In this document: in pieces, positions 36,180 through 45,950 of the stretch
How positions within the stretch are numbered: position 1 is the first letter of the stretch
Layout: each line of letters begins with the position of its first letter
The notes under the pieces: generated by a model
Told to the model about the DNA's origin: nothing
The model's input: only the letters and a program-made list of their open reading frames with translations
Databases searched by the model: none
Assembly: GCF_014837035.1 (NCBI RefSeq)
Contig: NZ_JACSPS010000004.1
Location: 1-64,000 of the forward strand
Reading direction: 5' to 3'
DNA from: Kaistella pullorum
Lineage (GTDB): Bacteria; Bacteroidota; Bacteroidia; Flavobacteriales; Weeksellaceae
DNA length: 64,000 nt
Position numbers and translations under genes: made by a program

Positions 36180-36353
36180 ATTTTCAATGTTTAATGTCAA
36201 ATCTCAGCACGTCAAAAGTAATGCCACGCGAACCTACAGCGATCGGGCGCACTTGCAGTCCCTCTTCCACAATTCAAGCTTATTGTCCCATGGCAGTTGC
36301 GTGCTTTTTTTATTCGCCTAAAAATCTCTATTTTTAGACCAAATTTTACTAGA

Positions 36354-38495
36354 ATGAACAGAAAACATCTATTGCTTGCTGCAATAATTTTTCCCGCTGT
36401 GATGGCATTTGGCCAGCAGTATGGCGGAATGTGGATTCCGACCGAACTGAATGAGAAGGAAATGAAGGATTTGGGAATGAAGATTTCCGCTAAACAGATA
36501 TTTGATCCATCGAAACCAAGCATTAAAGACGCTGTCGTGCAGTTTAACGGTGGCTGTACTGCAGAAATCATCTCACCACAGGGACTTTTACTTACCAATC
36601 ACCACTGCGGATACGGGCAAATTCAAAAGCATTCGAGCGTGCAGAATGACTATCTGACGGATGGTTTTTGGGCAAAAAACATGTCGGGTGAACTTCCGAA
36701 TCCGGGTGTAACCGTAGATTTCATTGCAGATATCAAAGAAGTGACAGACCAGGTGCTTGCAGGAACGAAAGATCTTGACGCGCCGGCGGCGCAAGCACTT
36801 ATTGATAAAAATACCGAGCGTGTAAAAGCGACATTCAAACTGGAGCCGTGGCAGAAAGTGGTGATCAGACCGATGTATTATGGCAATAAATATTATGCTT
36901 ACGTAATCGATACTTATAAGGATGTGAGATTGGTGGGTGCCCCGCCTTCCAGCATCGGCAAGTTCGGTTCAGACACCGACAACTGGGTTTGGCCGCGCCA
37001 CACGGGCGATTTTTCGATGTTCAGAATCTATGCGGACAAAAACAACAGGCCCGCGGAATATTCGAAAGACAATGTACCTTACAAGCCAAAACATTTTTTA
37101 CCTGTTTCCATTAAAGATAAAAACGAGAACGATTTCACGTTCGTATTCGGCTTCCCGGGCAGAACTACGGAATACCTTCCGGCAATTGCGGTAGAAAAAG
37201 TAATGACGGATACCGATCCTGCGATGATCTCAGTACGTGAAGTGGCACTGAAAACTTTAGACGAAAAAATGCGTGCAGATGCCGAAACGCGCATTAAATA
37301 TGCTTCAAAATATGCTTCTGTGGCTAATTACTGGAAAAAATGGATTGGCGAGGTGGAAGGCTTGAAAAAATCTGATGCTGTAGGAAAAAAGAAACAGTAC
37401 GAGCAAAGCTTAGTCGCTAAAAACGCGCAGATAAAACCAACCATTGATGAGCTGAACCGTCTGTACACGGAGCAGGCGCCTTATGCGCTGAACCGCGCCT
37501 ACTACAGCGAAGTAATACGTAACGCCGAAACACTGACCTTGGCAAATCTTTATCTCAACTTCATGCAGAATGTAGAGGCGGGAAAGATGGACGAAAAAAC
37601 CAAAACTTCATTTACAAACCGACTTCAGTCCTTCTACAAAGACTATGATGCGGAACTGGATGCAAAAGTGACGGCCAAACTGCTGGCTCTCTACGCCAAT
37701 AAAACGCCGAAAGCATTTTTACCTGCCAATTTCGATCAGTTTGCTGATGAAAATAAAAACCTGACCGCAATTGAAAACTGGTCAAAAAATTCGGTTGTCA
37801 CCGGGCGTCATGCACTGGACGGAGCCACTGCATCTGCGGATATCAATAAAGTTTTTGCAAATTCTGCGGAGCTTATGAAAGCTTTAAAAAATGATCCGAT
37901 CATACAGTTGGCTGCCGGAATGCGCGAAACGTATATGGCAACTTCAGAAAGCAAGTTTGCACCCCTACAGGACCAGATTGACGTGCTACAGAAAAAATTC
38001 ATGGCACAGCAGATGGAAACGGACAAAGACCGCAAGTTTTTCCCGGATGCGAACTCTACTTTGCGTGTAACCTACGGTCAAATTAAAGGTTCAAATCCGC
38101 GTGATGCGGTTTATTACGGATATCAAACGCATCTTTCAGGGATCATGGAGAAATATGTGCCTGGCGATTATGAATTTGATGTACCGAAAAAACTCATTGA
38201 TCTTTACAACACGAAAGATTACGGGATATACAAGGACAAAACCGGCGACGTTCCTGTGAATTTCACGGCGACCAACCACACAACGGGCGGAAACTCCGGA
38301 AGCCCGGCGCTGGATGCGAACGGAAACCTTATCGGACTGAATTTTGACCGTCAGTGGGAGGGCACGATGAGCGACATCAACTTTGATCCGCGTTTCAGCC
38401 GTAACATCATGGTGGACACGAAGTATATTCTGTTCATCATCGATAAATATGCGGATGCCAAATGGCTGATCAACGAAATGAAGGTCGTGAAATAG
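36354..38495 (+). CDS. S46-family dipeptidyl-peptidase, probable DPP11
   Basis: A 713-residue periplasmic serine exopeptidase that removes dipeptides from the N-terminus of peptides. A signal peptide ends near residue 20 (AVMAFGQQ). The catalytic His is H84 in LTNHHCGYG, the Asp lies in the DTDNWVWPRHTGD region, and the Ser is S648 in GGNSGSPAL. R666, 18 residues after the serine, sits where Porphyromonas DPP11 has Arg673, the residue tied to Asp/Glu preference; DPP7 has Gly there. The ATG at 36354 is chosen over an upstream frame extension to 36297 because only it gives a signal peptide. A terminator follows. Confidence 0.92.
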   Translation: MNRKHLLLAAIIFPAVMAFGQQYGGMWIPTELNEKEMKDLGMKISAKQIFDPSKPSIKDAVVQFNGGCTAEIISPQGLLLTNHHCGYGQIQKHSSVQNDYLTDGFWAKNMSGELPNPGVTVDFIADIKEVTDQVLAGTKDLDAPAAQALIDKNTERVKATFKLEPWQKVVIRPMYYGNKYYAYVIDTYKDVRLVGAPPSSIGKFGSDTDNWVWPRHTGDFSMFRIYADKNNRPAEYSKDNVPYKPKHFLPVSIKDKNENDFTFVFGFPGRTTEYLPAIAVEKVMTDTDPAMISVREVALKTLDEKMRADAETRIKYASKYASVANYWKKWIGEVEGLKKSDAVGKKKQYEQSLVAKNAQIKPTIDELNRLYTEQAPYALNRAYYSEVIRNAETLTLANLYLNFMQNVEAGKMDEKTKTSFTNRLQSFYKDYDAELDAKVTAKLLALYANKTPKAFLPANFDQFADENKNLTAIENWSKNSVVTGRHALDGATASADINKVFANSAELMKALKNDPIIQLAAGMRETYMATSESKFAPLQDQIDVLQKKFMAQQMETDKDRKFFPDANSTLRVTYGQIKGSNPRDAVYYGYQTHLSGIMEKYVPGDYEFDVPKKLIDLYNTKDYGIYKDKTGDVPVNFTATNHTTGGNSGSPALDANGNLIGLNFDRQWEGTMSDINFDPRFSRNIMVDTKYILFIIDKYADAKWLINEMKVVK

Positions 38496-38517
38496 ACCAT
38501 ACATTTTACTTAAAACC

Positions 38518-38546
38518 AAAACTCCGGCAAATGCCGGAGTTTTGTA
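38518..38546 (+). terminator. Terminator after the S46 peptidase gene
   Basis: AAAACTCCGGC-AAAT-GCCGGAGTTTT is a perfect stem with a 4-nt loop. Confidence 0.9.
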
Positions 38547-38705
38547 GTTTTCATGGTTATGGTGATCAGATTTGGAATAGCAAACTTCGTAAATCTCGCG
38601 TAATTATCTGCCGTTATTTCACCCAAAAATTAACTAGTTAAATCAACATAAGTCATTTAAAAAAGTCATAAACGATTTCTTTTCACGATCTTAATGGCTA
38701 AAGGT

Positions 38706-41576
38706 CTAATATCCGAAAATCTCTTGCAGGCTTAATTCCTTCAATGTGCCGAGTTTCGCAAGCGCAGCCATATCCAGATTTTCTTTTTTGCCGATAAGCG
38801 CCGTATTAAACTTTAATGGTCTCATGTGTTCGTTGTAAAACTGCGCTACATCTGAAAGGCTAAGCGAACTGATTTCCGCATACAGATCCTTACGCACATC
38901 ATAATCTACACCTAATTTCTGCAGATTCAAAAGATTAAAAAAAAGGGTTGTCCTGTTGATTCTGCCCGCGGCGATCTGCTTCAGCGCTGCTGTTCTCGCA
39001 TTTTCAAACTGGGCCGGAACTTCGGGGAAAACAGTCATGAGTTCATCCATTGAATCGATGGCCTGCGCCAGTTTATCAACCTGAGTTCCAATGTAAGTGG
39101 TGACATAATCTGGTCTGCCAATTTCCGAAGCGGGCGCGTAATACACATACGCTGAATAGGCCAGACTTTTGCTTTCGCGGATTTCCTGGAAAACGATGGA
39201 CGACAGTCCGCGGCCAAAATATTCGTTGAAAACGTTTATTTTACCCATATTCTTCAGGTTTACATTGCCGGCTTTTGCCACACGGCTCATTTCGGTCTGC
39301 ACCATATCATACGGCGTGAAGTAAACGATTCCTTCGGCTGCAGGTTCAGGGTATACCTTCCTAGGCGGGATTTCGATGGTTTCCTCTTCGATGAAGACTT
39401 CTACATATTTCTGAAATTTTTCAAAATCATTACCGTAAAAAAAGATTTGATAAGGCATAAGCAGCAAATCCTGGATTTTCTGCGTCATGTCTGCCGATTT
39501 GATTTGCTTCAAACGCTCCTCCGAAAGTACATCACGGAATCTGGACTCGCGGCCGTATTTAGCATAATTGGTAAGCGCGGTCATGATGCGGCCTTTGTCT
39601 TTTTTGGCAACTTCACGGCTTTCCAGAATGGTCTGCACGTTTTCTTCATAAACCTGTTGGTCAGGCTGTGCGTTTTGCATCCAGTGCTTCAGAAGCGAAA
39701 TCGCCGCGGGCATATTTTCTTCGAGTCCGGCCAGAGAAATGGTAAGCTGATCCTGTAAGATTCGGAAATCATTGGTAATACCCAGTTTGAACAACTCCCG
39801 TTTTAGGTCTTCCGCCGAAAGTTCATCCGTGCCAAGATAATGCAGCACCTGCGTCGCCAGTGAGAGTTCCCTGTCGTGATCTGTGCCGAATAGATAGATG
39901 AAAAAAACCTGGGCTACATCATTGTAGCTATTGGTAACAAAACTTACCTTTTTGCCACTTACCCACTCTGTTTTTATCACTTTTTGGTAATCGACAAATT
40001 CAGGTTGGATTTCGTCTGATTTCTGGTCTAAAATTGACTGTAAGAATGGTGACTGCGATTCTTTATTGAGTTTTATAGGCGTGATACCGGGATTTTCTAC
40101 ACGCACAAGCTTGTCATTCTCGCCTTTTTCTTTACGTATGACTACGTAGTTATCTTTAAAAAACTCATTGGCAAATTCTACTACATCAGCCTTCGAAATC
40201 TTTTCAAATGCCGCGATCTCATTCAGCTCCTCAGCCCATGATCTGTCATGGATGTATGCCCCATAAAGCGCTGTTGCAAGGCCATCCGCTGTTTCGAAAG
40301 ACTTCATGCGGTGAATTTTCATGTCATTCACGATCGCTGGAATGAGCCATTCTTCAAAATTGCCTTTTTTTATGTTTTCAATCTGTTCCAGCAGAAGATT
40401 TTTGGCCTCATCCAGCGTCTGCCCACTCTTTGGAATGACGACCATCGAGAAGCTGCCGTAATTTTTAAATGCCGACGCATATGCCATGGCACGCAGCGCT
40501 TTCTGGCTCTGATTTATATTTAAATCAATCAGGCCTGATTCACCGGAATTGCTTAACAGATTGGCTGTTATTTCTGCAAGCCTGGCATTCGGCGTTCCGT
40601 ATGAATCTGTTCTCCAGGCGAGTTGCATACGCGTAGCCGACGCACTTTTCACAGTTCGCTCAACGATTTCCGTCATCGGTTCTTCAGTAACCGACGTTTT
40701 TGCGGGCAACTCTTTAAACTTAAAAGTGCCAAAATATTGATCGACAAGTTGTATAGTATTTTCAAAATCTAAATCGCCTACCAAAACCAAAGCATAGTTA
40801 TTCGGTACGTAATACGTATTAAAATACGAATGGATTGCCACCATTGACGGGTTTTTCAGATGATCCGGCTTCCCGATTGTGGTCTGCTGCCCGTTTGGAT
40901 GCTTGGGAAAAAGCGCGTCCATTAGTTCATAATGCACCAACCGCATGTCATTATCCTGCGCACGGTTGAATTCTTCGTAAACCGATTCAAGCTCGGTATG
41001 GAACAGCCTCAACACGACTTCCGAAAAACGTTCACGCTCAATCTTCAGCCATTTTTCAAGTTCGTTATTCGGAATGTTGTTCTTATAAACCGTCTCATCA
41101 AGCCAGGTATGCGCGTTCGTGCCCGATGCGCCCAGCGAGGAAATGGCCTTATCGTACTCATTCGCGATAGCGTATTTGGCGGCTTCCTGCGAAATATCAT
41201 CTATTTTTCGGTAGATTTCCTTTTTCTTTTCCGGATTTTGTTCGGCTTTATGCTGTTCGTACAGGTTCGAAATTTCATCCAATAATGGTTTTTCCTTAGC
41301 CCAGTTAGTGGTTCCGAGTCTCGATGTTCCTTTGAACATCATATGTTCGAGATAATGCGCAAGCCCGGTATTATCAGCCGGGTCGTTGTTACTGCCCGTC
41401 CTTACCGGTATGTACGTCTGTATTTTTGGTGCGTCGGTATTTTGCGCCAGGTAGACTTTCAGTCCGTTTTCCAGAGTGTAAATACGTACGCCGTTCTTGT
41501 CGTTTTCTACGGTTTCATAAGTATAACCGAGTGAATCTGTTGCCTTAACTGTTCTGAATGCCTGTGTGTTCGTCAT
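38706..41576 (-). CDS. M16-family zinc metallopeptidase (two-domain, inverzincin type)
   Basis: A 956-residue peptidase of the pitrilysin/insulinase family, which degrades peptides. The inverted zinc motif HYLEH is at H74-H78, and the downstream acidic ligand region ESVYEEFNR is present. A second, inactive M16 domain covers roughly residues 500-950. No signal peptide or lipobox is visible at the chosen ATG, so it may be cytoplasmic; many Bacteroidota relatives are exported, and I see no better start. Monogenic; convergent with the S46 peptidase. Confidence 0.93.
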   Translation of the reverse strand: MTNTQAFRTVKATDSLGYTYETVENDKNGVRIYTLENGLKVYLAQNTDAPKIQTYIPVRTGSNNDPADNTGLAHYLEHMMFKGTSRLGTTNWAKEKPLLDEISNLYEQHKAEQNPEKKKEIYRKIDDISQEAAKYAIANEYDKAISSLGASGTNAHTWLDETVYKNNIPNNELEKWLKIERERFSEVVLRLFHTELESVYEEFNRAQDNDMRLVHYELMDALFPKHPNGQQTTIGKPDHLKNPSMVAIHSYFNTYYVPNNYALVLVGDLDFENTIQLVDQYFGTFKFKELPAKTSVTEEPMTEIVERTVKSASATRMQLAWRTDSYGTPNARLAEITANLLSNSGESGLIDLNINQSQKALRAMAYASAFKNYGSFSMVVIPKSGQTLDEAKNLLLEQIENIKKGNFEEWLIPAIVNDMKIHRMKSFETADGLATALYGAYIHDRSWAEELNEIAAFEKISKADVVEFANEFFKDNYVVIRKEKGENDKLVRVENPGITPIKLNKESQSPFLQSILDQKSDEIQPEFVDYQKVIKTEWVSGKKVSFVTNSYNDVAQVFFIYLFGTDHDRELSLATQVLHYLGTDELSAEDLKRELFKLGITNDFRILQDQLTISLAGLEENMPAAISLLKHWMQNAQPDQQVYEENVQTILESREVAKKDKGRIMTALTNYAKYGRESRFRDVLSEERLKQIKSADMTQKIQDLLLMPYQIFFYGNDFEKFQKYVEVFIEEETIEIPPRKVYPEPAAEGIVYFTPYDMVQTEMSRVAKAGNVNLKNMGKINVFNEYFGRGLSSIVFQEIRESKSLAYSAYVYYAPASEIGRPDYVTTYIGTQVDKLAQAIDSMDELMTVFPEVPAQFENARTAALKQIAAGRINRTTLFFNLLNLQKLGVDYDVRKDLYAEISSLSLSDVAQFYNEHMRPLKFNTALIGKKENLDMAALAKLGTLKELSLQEIFGY

Positions 41577-41624
41577 TGTGCGTGCCGCCGTTTATACGTC
41601 GTTTCGAATTCTCGGGTAAATTAT

Positions 41625-43025
41625 TTAGAGGTTATGAGGCTTCAGCATATTGGCTGGATCCAAAATCTCATCTAGTTTTTCCTGGGAAAGAATCCCTTTT
41701 TCCAATACCAGGTTATAGACACTTTTGCCCGTTTCAAGGGCTTCCTTAGCGATTTCAGTGGAATTTTTGTAACCGATATACGGATTCAGCGCGGTTACAA
41801 TCCCGATGCTGTGCTTCACCATATATAGACAAACTTCGCGGTTTGCCGTAATTCCAGTAATGCATTTTTCGCGTAGCGTATCAAGTGCGTTGCCCAAAAA
41901 ATTAATGCTTTCCATAATGGAATGCGAAAGGACAGGCTCCATCACATTTAGCTGTAGCTGCCCGGCTTCTGCGGCAAAAGTAACCGTAAGATCATTCCCT
42001 ATTACTTTAAAACAAACCTGGTTCACCACTTCGGGTATCACGGGATTCACTTTCCCAGGCATAATTGACGAGCCCGGCTGCATAGGCGGCAGATTGATCT
42101 CAAACAAACCTGCCCGCGGTCCGGAAGAAAGCAAGCGGAGATCATTACAAATCTTCGAAAGTTTCACTGCCAAACGCTTCATGGCAGACGAATAAATCAC
42201 GTAAGAACCGGTATCGGGCGTTGCCTCAACCAGGTTCGGTGCGGAAACAATTGGATAACCCGAAATCTTCGCTAAATTTTTCGCACACAGACGCGCGTAC
42301 CCGGGAGGCGCATTGAGGCCCGTACCAATCGCAGTAGCACCCATATTGATTTCCACGAAAAGTTTAGCATTGCTGTTCAGCTTTGAAATATCTTCTTCAA
42401 GTGTTGCCGCATACGCTTCAAACTCCTGCCCGAGCGTCATAGGAACCGCATCCTGAAGTTGTGTACGACCCATTTTAATCACATCGGAGAATTCAACTCC
42501 TTTCGCACGGAATGCCGAAATCGTTTTGCGCAGCTTCTCTACCAGTTCAGAATTCATATTAAGCAAAGCCATTTTTATAGCCGTAGGATACGCATCATTG
42601 GTAGATTGAGAGAGATTAACCTGATCATTCGGCGAACAAAACTGGTAATCGCCTTTCACTTTGCCACGCTTTTCGAGCACGCGGTTAGCAATAACCTCAT
42701 TCGCATTCATATTGACTGATGTTCCGGCTCCGCCCTGGATCATATCAATCGGAAACTGGTCGTGCAATTGGCCGGCCATGATCTCATCGCAGGTTTCGCC
42801 AATAAGGCTGTTCATCTCTTCGTCCAGCAAACCAAGTTCATAATTGGTTTTCGCGGCCGCCTTTTTTACCATTGCCAGCGCGTGGATAAAATGCGGATAA
42901 GACGAGAGAAGCTGCCCGGAAATCTTAAAATTATCTATAGCGCGCTGTGTCTGCACGCCGTAATATGCGTCTGCCGGAACCTGTAGCGTGCCCAGCAGGT
43001 CAGTCTCATATCTGAAGTTTTCCAT
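41625..43025 (-). CDS. aspA: Aspartate ammonia-lyase
   Basis: A 466-residue enzyme of the aspartase/fumarase superfamily that deaminates aspartate to fumarate. The signature GSSIMPGKVNPV is present, as are AGTSVNMNANEVIANR and KMGRTQLQDAVPMTLGQEF. The LQDAVPMTLG form and overall similarity favour aspartase over fumarase, but substrate assignment within this superfamily rests on homology. It starts at an ATG and is flanked by the M16 peptidase and the amidase lipoprotein, all leftward. Confidence 0.9.
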   Translation of the reverse strand: MENFRYETDLLGTLQVPADAYYGVQTQRAIDNFKISGQLLSSYPHFIHALAMVKKAAAKTNYELGLLDEEMNSLIGETCDEIMAGQLHDQFPIDMIQGGAGTSVNMNANEVIANRVLEKRGKVKGDYQFCSPNDQVNLSQSTNDAYPTAIKMALLNMNSELVEKLRKTISAFRAKGVEFSDVIKMGRTQLQDAVPMTLGQEFEAYAATLEEDISKLNSNAKLFVEINMGATAIGTGLNAPPGYARLCAKNLAKISGYPIVSAPNLVEATPDTGSYVIYSSAMKRLAVKLSKICNDLRLLSSGPRAGLFEINLPPMQPGSSIMPGKVNPVIPEVVNQVCFKVIGNDLTVTFAAEAGQLQLNVMEPVLSHSIMESINFLGNALDTLREKCITGITANREVCLYMVKHSIGIVTALNPYIGYKNSTEIAKEALETGKSVYNLVLEKGILSQEKLDEILDPANMLKPHNL

Positions 43026-43083
43026 ATTTAAATGAGATTACATTTGTTTGATGAAAGAATTAAGGCCAAAATAAGGGATATTA

Positions 43084-43110
43084 TAAAAAAGGACGAATAA
43101 AATCGTCCCC
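43084..43110 (-). terminator. Terminator after the amidase gene
   Basis: Minus-strand GGACGA and TCGTCC pair around ATTTTAT-like loop bases and run into a T tract, 25 bp after the stop codon of the amidase. Confidence 0.75.
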
Positions 43111-43134
43111 TATCGATTTAAATTCTGATAGCTG

Positions 43135-44163
43135 TTACTTTGCAGCATATTTTTGATTGAGTGCCTGCAAAATCGCCCAGGATTCCGCGTCCATTACGCC
43201 ATCGTAGTTCTCAGGACGGAAGTGATACTGAAATGCCTCGATTGTTTTCTTTGTGGCATCATCTACACGTCCGGAGGCTTCTAAACCGTAACCGAGTTTT
43301 TTAAGTGCCAACTGGTAACTGTAAATAAATTCTGAATTTCCCGACTGCATTGCGAAATTTTCCGGTGTTGTCTGACTCAAGAAACCATCCTTAACAGGCG
43401 CATCGTACCACATCCCGATCTGATAGTCCTCATAAAGCTGCTTCCATGGAAATTTCGGGCCGGGATCCTGCTTCCTTGTCGGAGCAATATCTGAATGTGC
43501 CAAAATATTGGTTGGTGGTATCATATATCGGTCTGCAATATCCTTTACCAATGCCCCGACTTTTTTTATCTGATGGTTGTCAAATTCCGGAAAAATCTTG
43601 ATACCGCTAGAATCTACTTTGTAACCCGCGTTCACAATCTCAATGCCGATTGAAGTGTCGTTCAGCGAAGTGTCATTACGCCAAGAACTCACACCCGCGT
43701 GGTAAGACCTTTTGTTTTCATCCACTAACTGGTAGATTTCACGGTCGCTGTGGCTGTTCACCAAGTAATGCGAACTCACAGACTGCTGTGTAAGGACTGT
43801 AACTGATTTGTCATCGTCCAAAGCCGTATAATGCAAAATGATATATTTCTGACGGAAATTCTGCGCGACTGCGGGAAAAAAAGACTTTACGACTTTGTAT
43901 CCATTAGGGTTTGCCGATACGATAGAGCCATAACTGATGGTGTTATCGTTTTTTGATGCGTCAGCAATATTTACCTTATAGAAATCATAGCCACTTTCAG
44001 ATTTAATTGTGGGTTTTGCCGCTGCCGGTTGCGGCGTTTTCGGGGTGGCAGTCTTGGTTGGCTGGTTTGTTTTTGTATTTGTGGATGATTGTTTCACCGG
44101 TTTGGTGGAAGCGCATGAATTTATCAATATGGCTAATCCTATGACATATAATGGTTTACGCAT
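43135..44163 (-). CDS. N-acetylmuramoyl-L-alanine amidase lipoprotein
   Basis: A 342-residue AmiD-like zinc amidase that cuts the MurNAc-L-alanine bond. The lipobox INSC places the lipidated Cys at residue 17. A Pro/Thr/Lys-rich linker follows, then an Amidase_2 domain (about 100-255) with ligand regions ILHYTALDD and HSDIAPTRKQDPGPKFPW, and a C-terminal peptidoglycan-binding helix bundle (LALKKLGYGLEASGRVDDATK). The true start is the ATG at 44163; the frame also has a TTG 6 bp upstream. It lies divergent to the tRNA cluster. Confidence 0.92.
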   Translation of the reverse strand: MRKPLYVIGLAILINSCASTKPVKQSSTNTKTNQPTKTATPKTPQPAAAKPTIKSESGYDFYKVNIADASKNDNTISYGSIVSANPNGYKVVKSFFPAVAQNFRQKYIILHYTALDDDKSVTVLTQQSVSSHYLVNSHSDREIYQLVDENKRSYHAGVSSWRNDTSLNDTSIGIEIVNAGYKVDSSGIKIFPEFDNHQIKKVGALVKDIADRYMIPPTNILAHSDIAPTRKQDPGPKFPWKQLYEDYQIGMWYDAPVKDGFLSQTTPENFAMQSGNSEFIYSYQLALKKLGYGLEASGRVDDATKKTIEAFQYHFRPENYDGVMDAESWAILQALNQKYAAK

Positions 44164-44221
44164 TTTCAATTTTTTATTGCAGATTCAGACTCAAAAATAC
44201 AAAATAAATTACGTAAAAAAT

Positions 44222-44253
44222 TTTGGTTAATGTTGGAAAGTATTCTATATTTG
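44222..44253 (+). promoter_or_regulatory. Promoter of the tRNA cluster
   Basis: TTTG at 44222-44225 and TATATTTG at 44246-44253 with a 20-bp spacer match the Bacteroidota promoter consensus. tRNA-Ser begins 46 bp downstream. Confidence 0.7.
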
Positions 44254-44299
44254 CACTCGCAATTACAGAACAGAAGGTCATTCAAAATATTGCATTTTT

Positions 44300-44386
44300 G
44301 GAGAGTTGCCTGAGAGGCCGAAAGGACATGTTTGCTAAACATGCGTACTGGAAACGGTACCAAGGGTTCGAATCCCTTACTCTCCG
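44300..44386 (+). tRNA. tRNA-Ser (anticodon GCT)
   Basis: An 87-nt class II tRNA. The acceptor arms GGAGAGT/ACTCTCC pair, the anticodon loop is TTGCTAA in an ATGT/ACAT-type stem, the long variable arm is present (CGTACTGGAAACGGTACC), and the T arm has AGGGTTCGAATCCCTT. Complete, with G as discriminator base. Confidence 0.95.
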
Positions 44387-44404
44387 CAACAACCAGAAAA
44401 TATT

Positions 44405-44479
44405 CGGGGCGTAGCGTAGTCCGGTCATCGCGCCTGGTTTGGGACCAGGAGGTCGCAGGTTCGAATCCTGCCGCCCCGA
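44405..44479 (+). tRNA. tRNA-Pro (anticodon TGG)
   Basis: A 75-nt tRNA. CGGGGCG pairs with CGCCCCG, the anticodon stem CCTGG/CCAGG encloses loop TTTGGGA with anticodon TGG, and the T arm is GCAGGTTCGAATCCTGC. The discriminator is A. Eighteen bp after tRNA-Ser. Confidence 0.95.
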
Positions 44480-44528
44480 CATTTTTTATCACAAAAAGTT
44501 CCTTCGGGAATTTTTTTTTACCCGCTAA

Positions 44529-44600
44529 GGGTGCGTAGCTCAGCTGGATAGAGCATTCCGATTATAATCGGAACGGTCCTGAAGGTTCGAGAAAAACACA
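44529..44600 (+). pseudogene. Degenerate tRNA-Arg copy (5' half intact)
   Basis: The first 28 bases, through GATAGAGCAT, are identical to the 5' half of the tRNA-Arg that starts at 44605. The anticodon arm (TTCCG-ATTATAAT-CGGAA) has an 8-nt loop, and the T arm is broken (CTGAAGGTTCGAGAAAAAC does not pair) with no 3' acceptor strand. It is a duplicated and decayed tRNA. Confidence 0.8.
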
Positions 44601-44604
44601 GAAC

Positions 44605-44648
44605 GGGTGCGTAGCTCAGCTGGATAGAGCATCTGCCTTCTAAGCAGA

Positions 44649-44678
<30 letters not shown>
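44605..44678 (+). tRNA. tRNA-Arg (anticodon TCT)
   Basis: A 74-nt tRNA with a complete cloverleaf: anticodon stem TCTGC/GCAGA, loop CTTCTAA with anticodon TCT, and T arm CCAGGTTCGAATCCTGG. The acceptor stem GGGTGCG/CGCGCTC contains two G-U type wobbles but pairs fully. It is followed by a terminator at 44689. Confidence 0.92.
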
Positions 44679-44984
<306 letters not shown>

Positions 44985-45002
<18 letters not shown>

Positions 45003-45039
45003 TAGGGCCGGTCCCAGGTTCGAATCCTGGCGCGCTCAC
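44985..45039 (+). pseudogene. tRNA-Arg 3'-half remnant
   Basis: From GAGCAT through GCGCTCA it matches tRNA-Arg, with an intact T arm and 3' acceptor strand. The 5' acceptor and D arm are missing and the anticodon arm is disrupted (CCCGATTTTTAGTAGGG). Followed by a diverged terminator. Confidence 0.8.
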
Positions 45040-45103
45040 TTAAAAAATAGACTGAGATTTTTCTCGGTCTTTTTTTGTTTAAATAAGTCATCCCAAAATG
45101 TAT
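45009..45103 (+). repeat. Duplicated unit, copy 2
   Basis: Matches copy 1 (44649-44743). It keeps the hairpin with one A-to-G change that leaves a wobble pair, and ends with ATG TAT TTT TTC TAA, a decayed second GIY-YIG start. Confidence 0.85.
45050..45077 (+). terminator. Diverged terminator copy
   Basis: GACTGAGA-TTTT-TCTCGGTC, the duplicated partner of 44689-44716; a single change turns a T-A pair into T-G and keeps the stem. Confidence 0.8.
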
Positions 45104-45176
45104 TTTTTCTAACTGAATTTAAAGATAAAGCGACAGCTTCGCAGCGTTTATCACTACTTTTTTCTTCAAATTAATG

Positions 45177-45184
45177 TAGATTTG
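45177..45184 (+). promoter_or_regulatory. -7 box of the gldA-like gene
   Basis: TAGATTTG, 19 bp before the ATG at 45204; exact TAnnTTTG match. Confidence 0.55.
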
Positions 45185-45203
45185 CACTTCAACATTTGAA
45201 AAT

Positions 45204-45902
45204 ATGTCGCTGCAGATAAACAGTCTCACCAAAAAATTCGGAACACAAACAGCCTTGAATAACGTCAGTTTAAAAATCGGCAAAAGCGAGATCGTTGGGT
45301 TGCTCGGGCCGAACGGGGCCGGAAAATCCACCCTGATGAAATCGATTGTAGGCGCACTGAAAATTGATGAAGGCGAAATCTTTTTCGAAGGCAAAAACAT
45401 CAGCCAGCATTCTTTGGAAACCAAAAGTAAAATGGGATTTCTGCCGGAAAATAATCCGCTTTATGCCGAGATGTACGTGAAAGAATATCTCACTTTTGTA
45501 GCAGAAATTCACGGCGTGTCCAAAGCCAGAATTGAGGAGGTGATTGAACTTGTGGGTATTACGCCGGAAAAAACCAAGAAAATATCACAGCTTTCCAAAG
45601 GTTACCGCCAACGCGTCGGCCTTGCGCAGGCGATTTTACATTCACCGGAACTTTTGATCCTCGATGAACCCACAAACGGACTGGATCCCAATCAGATCGT
45701 GGAAATACGCAATGTAATAAAAGAGATTGGGCGCGAGAAGACCGTGATTCTCTCAACCCACGTGATGCAGGAGGTAGAAGCGCTGTGCTCACGCGTTATT
45801 TTACTGCACAAGGGAAACATCATTCAGGATTCGCCTATCGCAGAATTTAAAGACAAATTTGGAAGCCTCGAAGAAGCATTTGCAGACTACACCACCGAAT
45901 AG
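45204..45902 (+). CDS. gldA: GldA-like ABC transporter ATP-binding protein
   Basis: A 232-residue ABC ATPase. Walker A is GPNGAGKST, the signature is LSKGYRQR, Walker B is LLILDEPTNGLDP, and the switch His is in LSTHVMQEVEALC. The PEHNPLY-like segment (PENNPLYAEMYVKEYLTF) is typical of gliding-linked GldA. GldA of Flavobacterium is somewhat longer, so this form is short at the C-terminus; it could be a related export ATPase. gldF and gldG are not adjacent. A bidirectional terminator follows at 45911. Confidence 0.8.
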   Translation: MSLQINSLTKKFGTQTALNNVSLKIGKSEIVGLLGPNGAGKSTLMKSIVGALKIDEGEIFFEGKNISQHSLETKSKMGFLPENNPLYAEMYVKEYLTFVAEIHGVSKARIEEVIELVGITPEKTKKISQLSKGYRQRVGLAQAILHSPELLILDEPTNGLDPNQIVEIRNVIKEIGREKTVILSTHVMQEVEALCSRVILLHKGNIIQDSPIAEFKDKFGSLEEAFADYTTE

Positions 45903-45910
45903 CATAAAAA

Positions 45911-45940
45911 AAGCCCCGAAAGATTTCGGGGCTTCTATTT
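45911..45940. terminator. Bidirectional terminator
   Basis: AAGCCCCGAAA and TTTCGGGGCTT form a perfect 11-bp stem with a 2-nt loop, with A residues on one side and T residues on the other. It serves both the gldA-like gene and the convergent SRPBCC gene. Confidence 0.9.
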
Positions 45941-45950
45941 TTTCTTTCAA

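Noticed and set aside
44529-44600. Functional extra tRNA
   Set aside because: The T arm and 3' acceptor strand do not pair and the anticodon loop has 8 bases.
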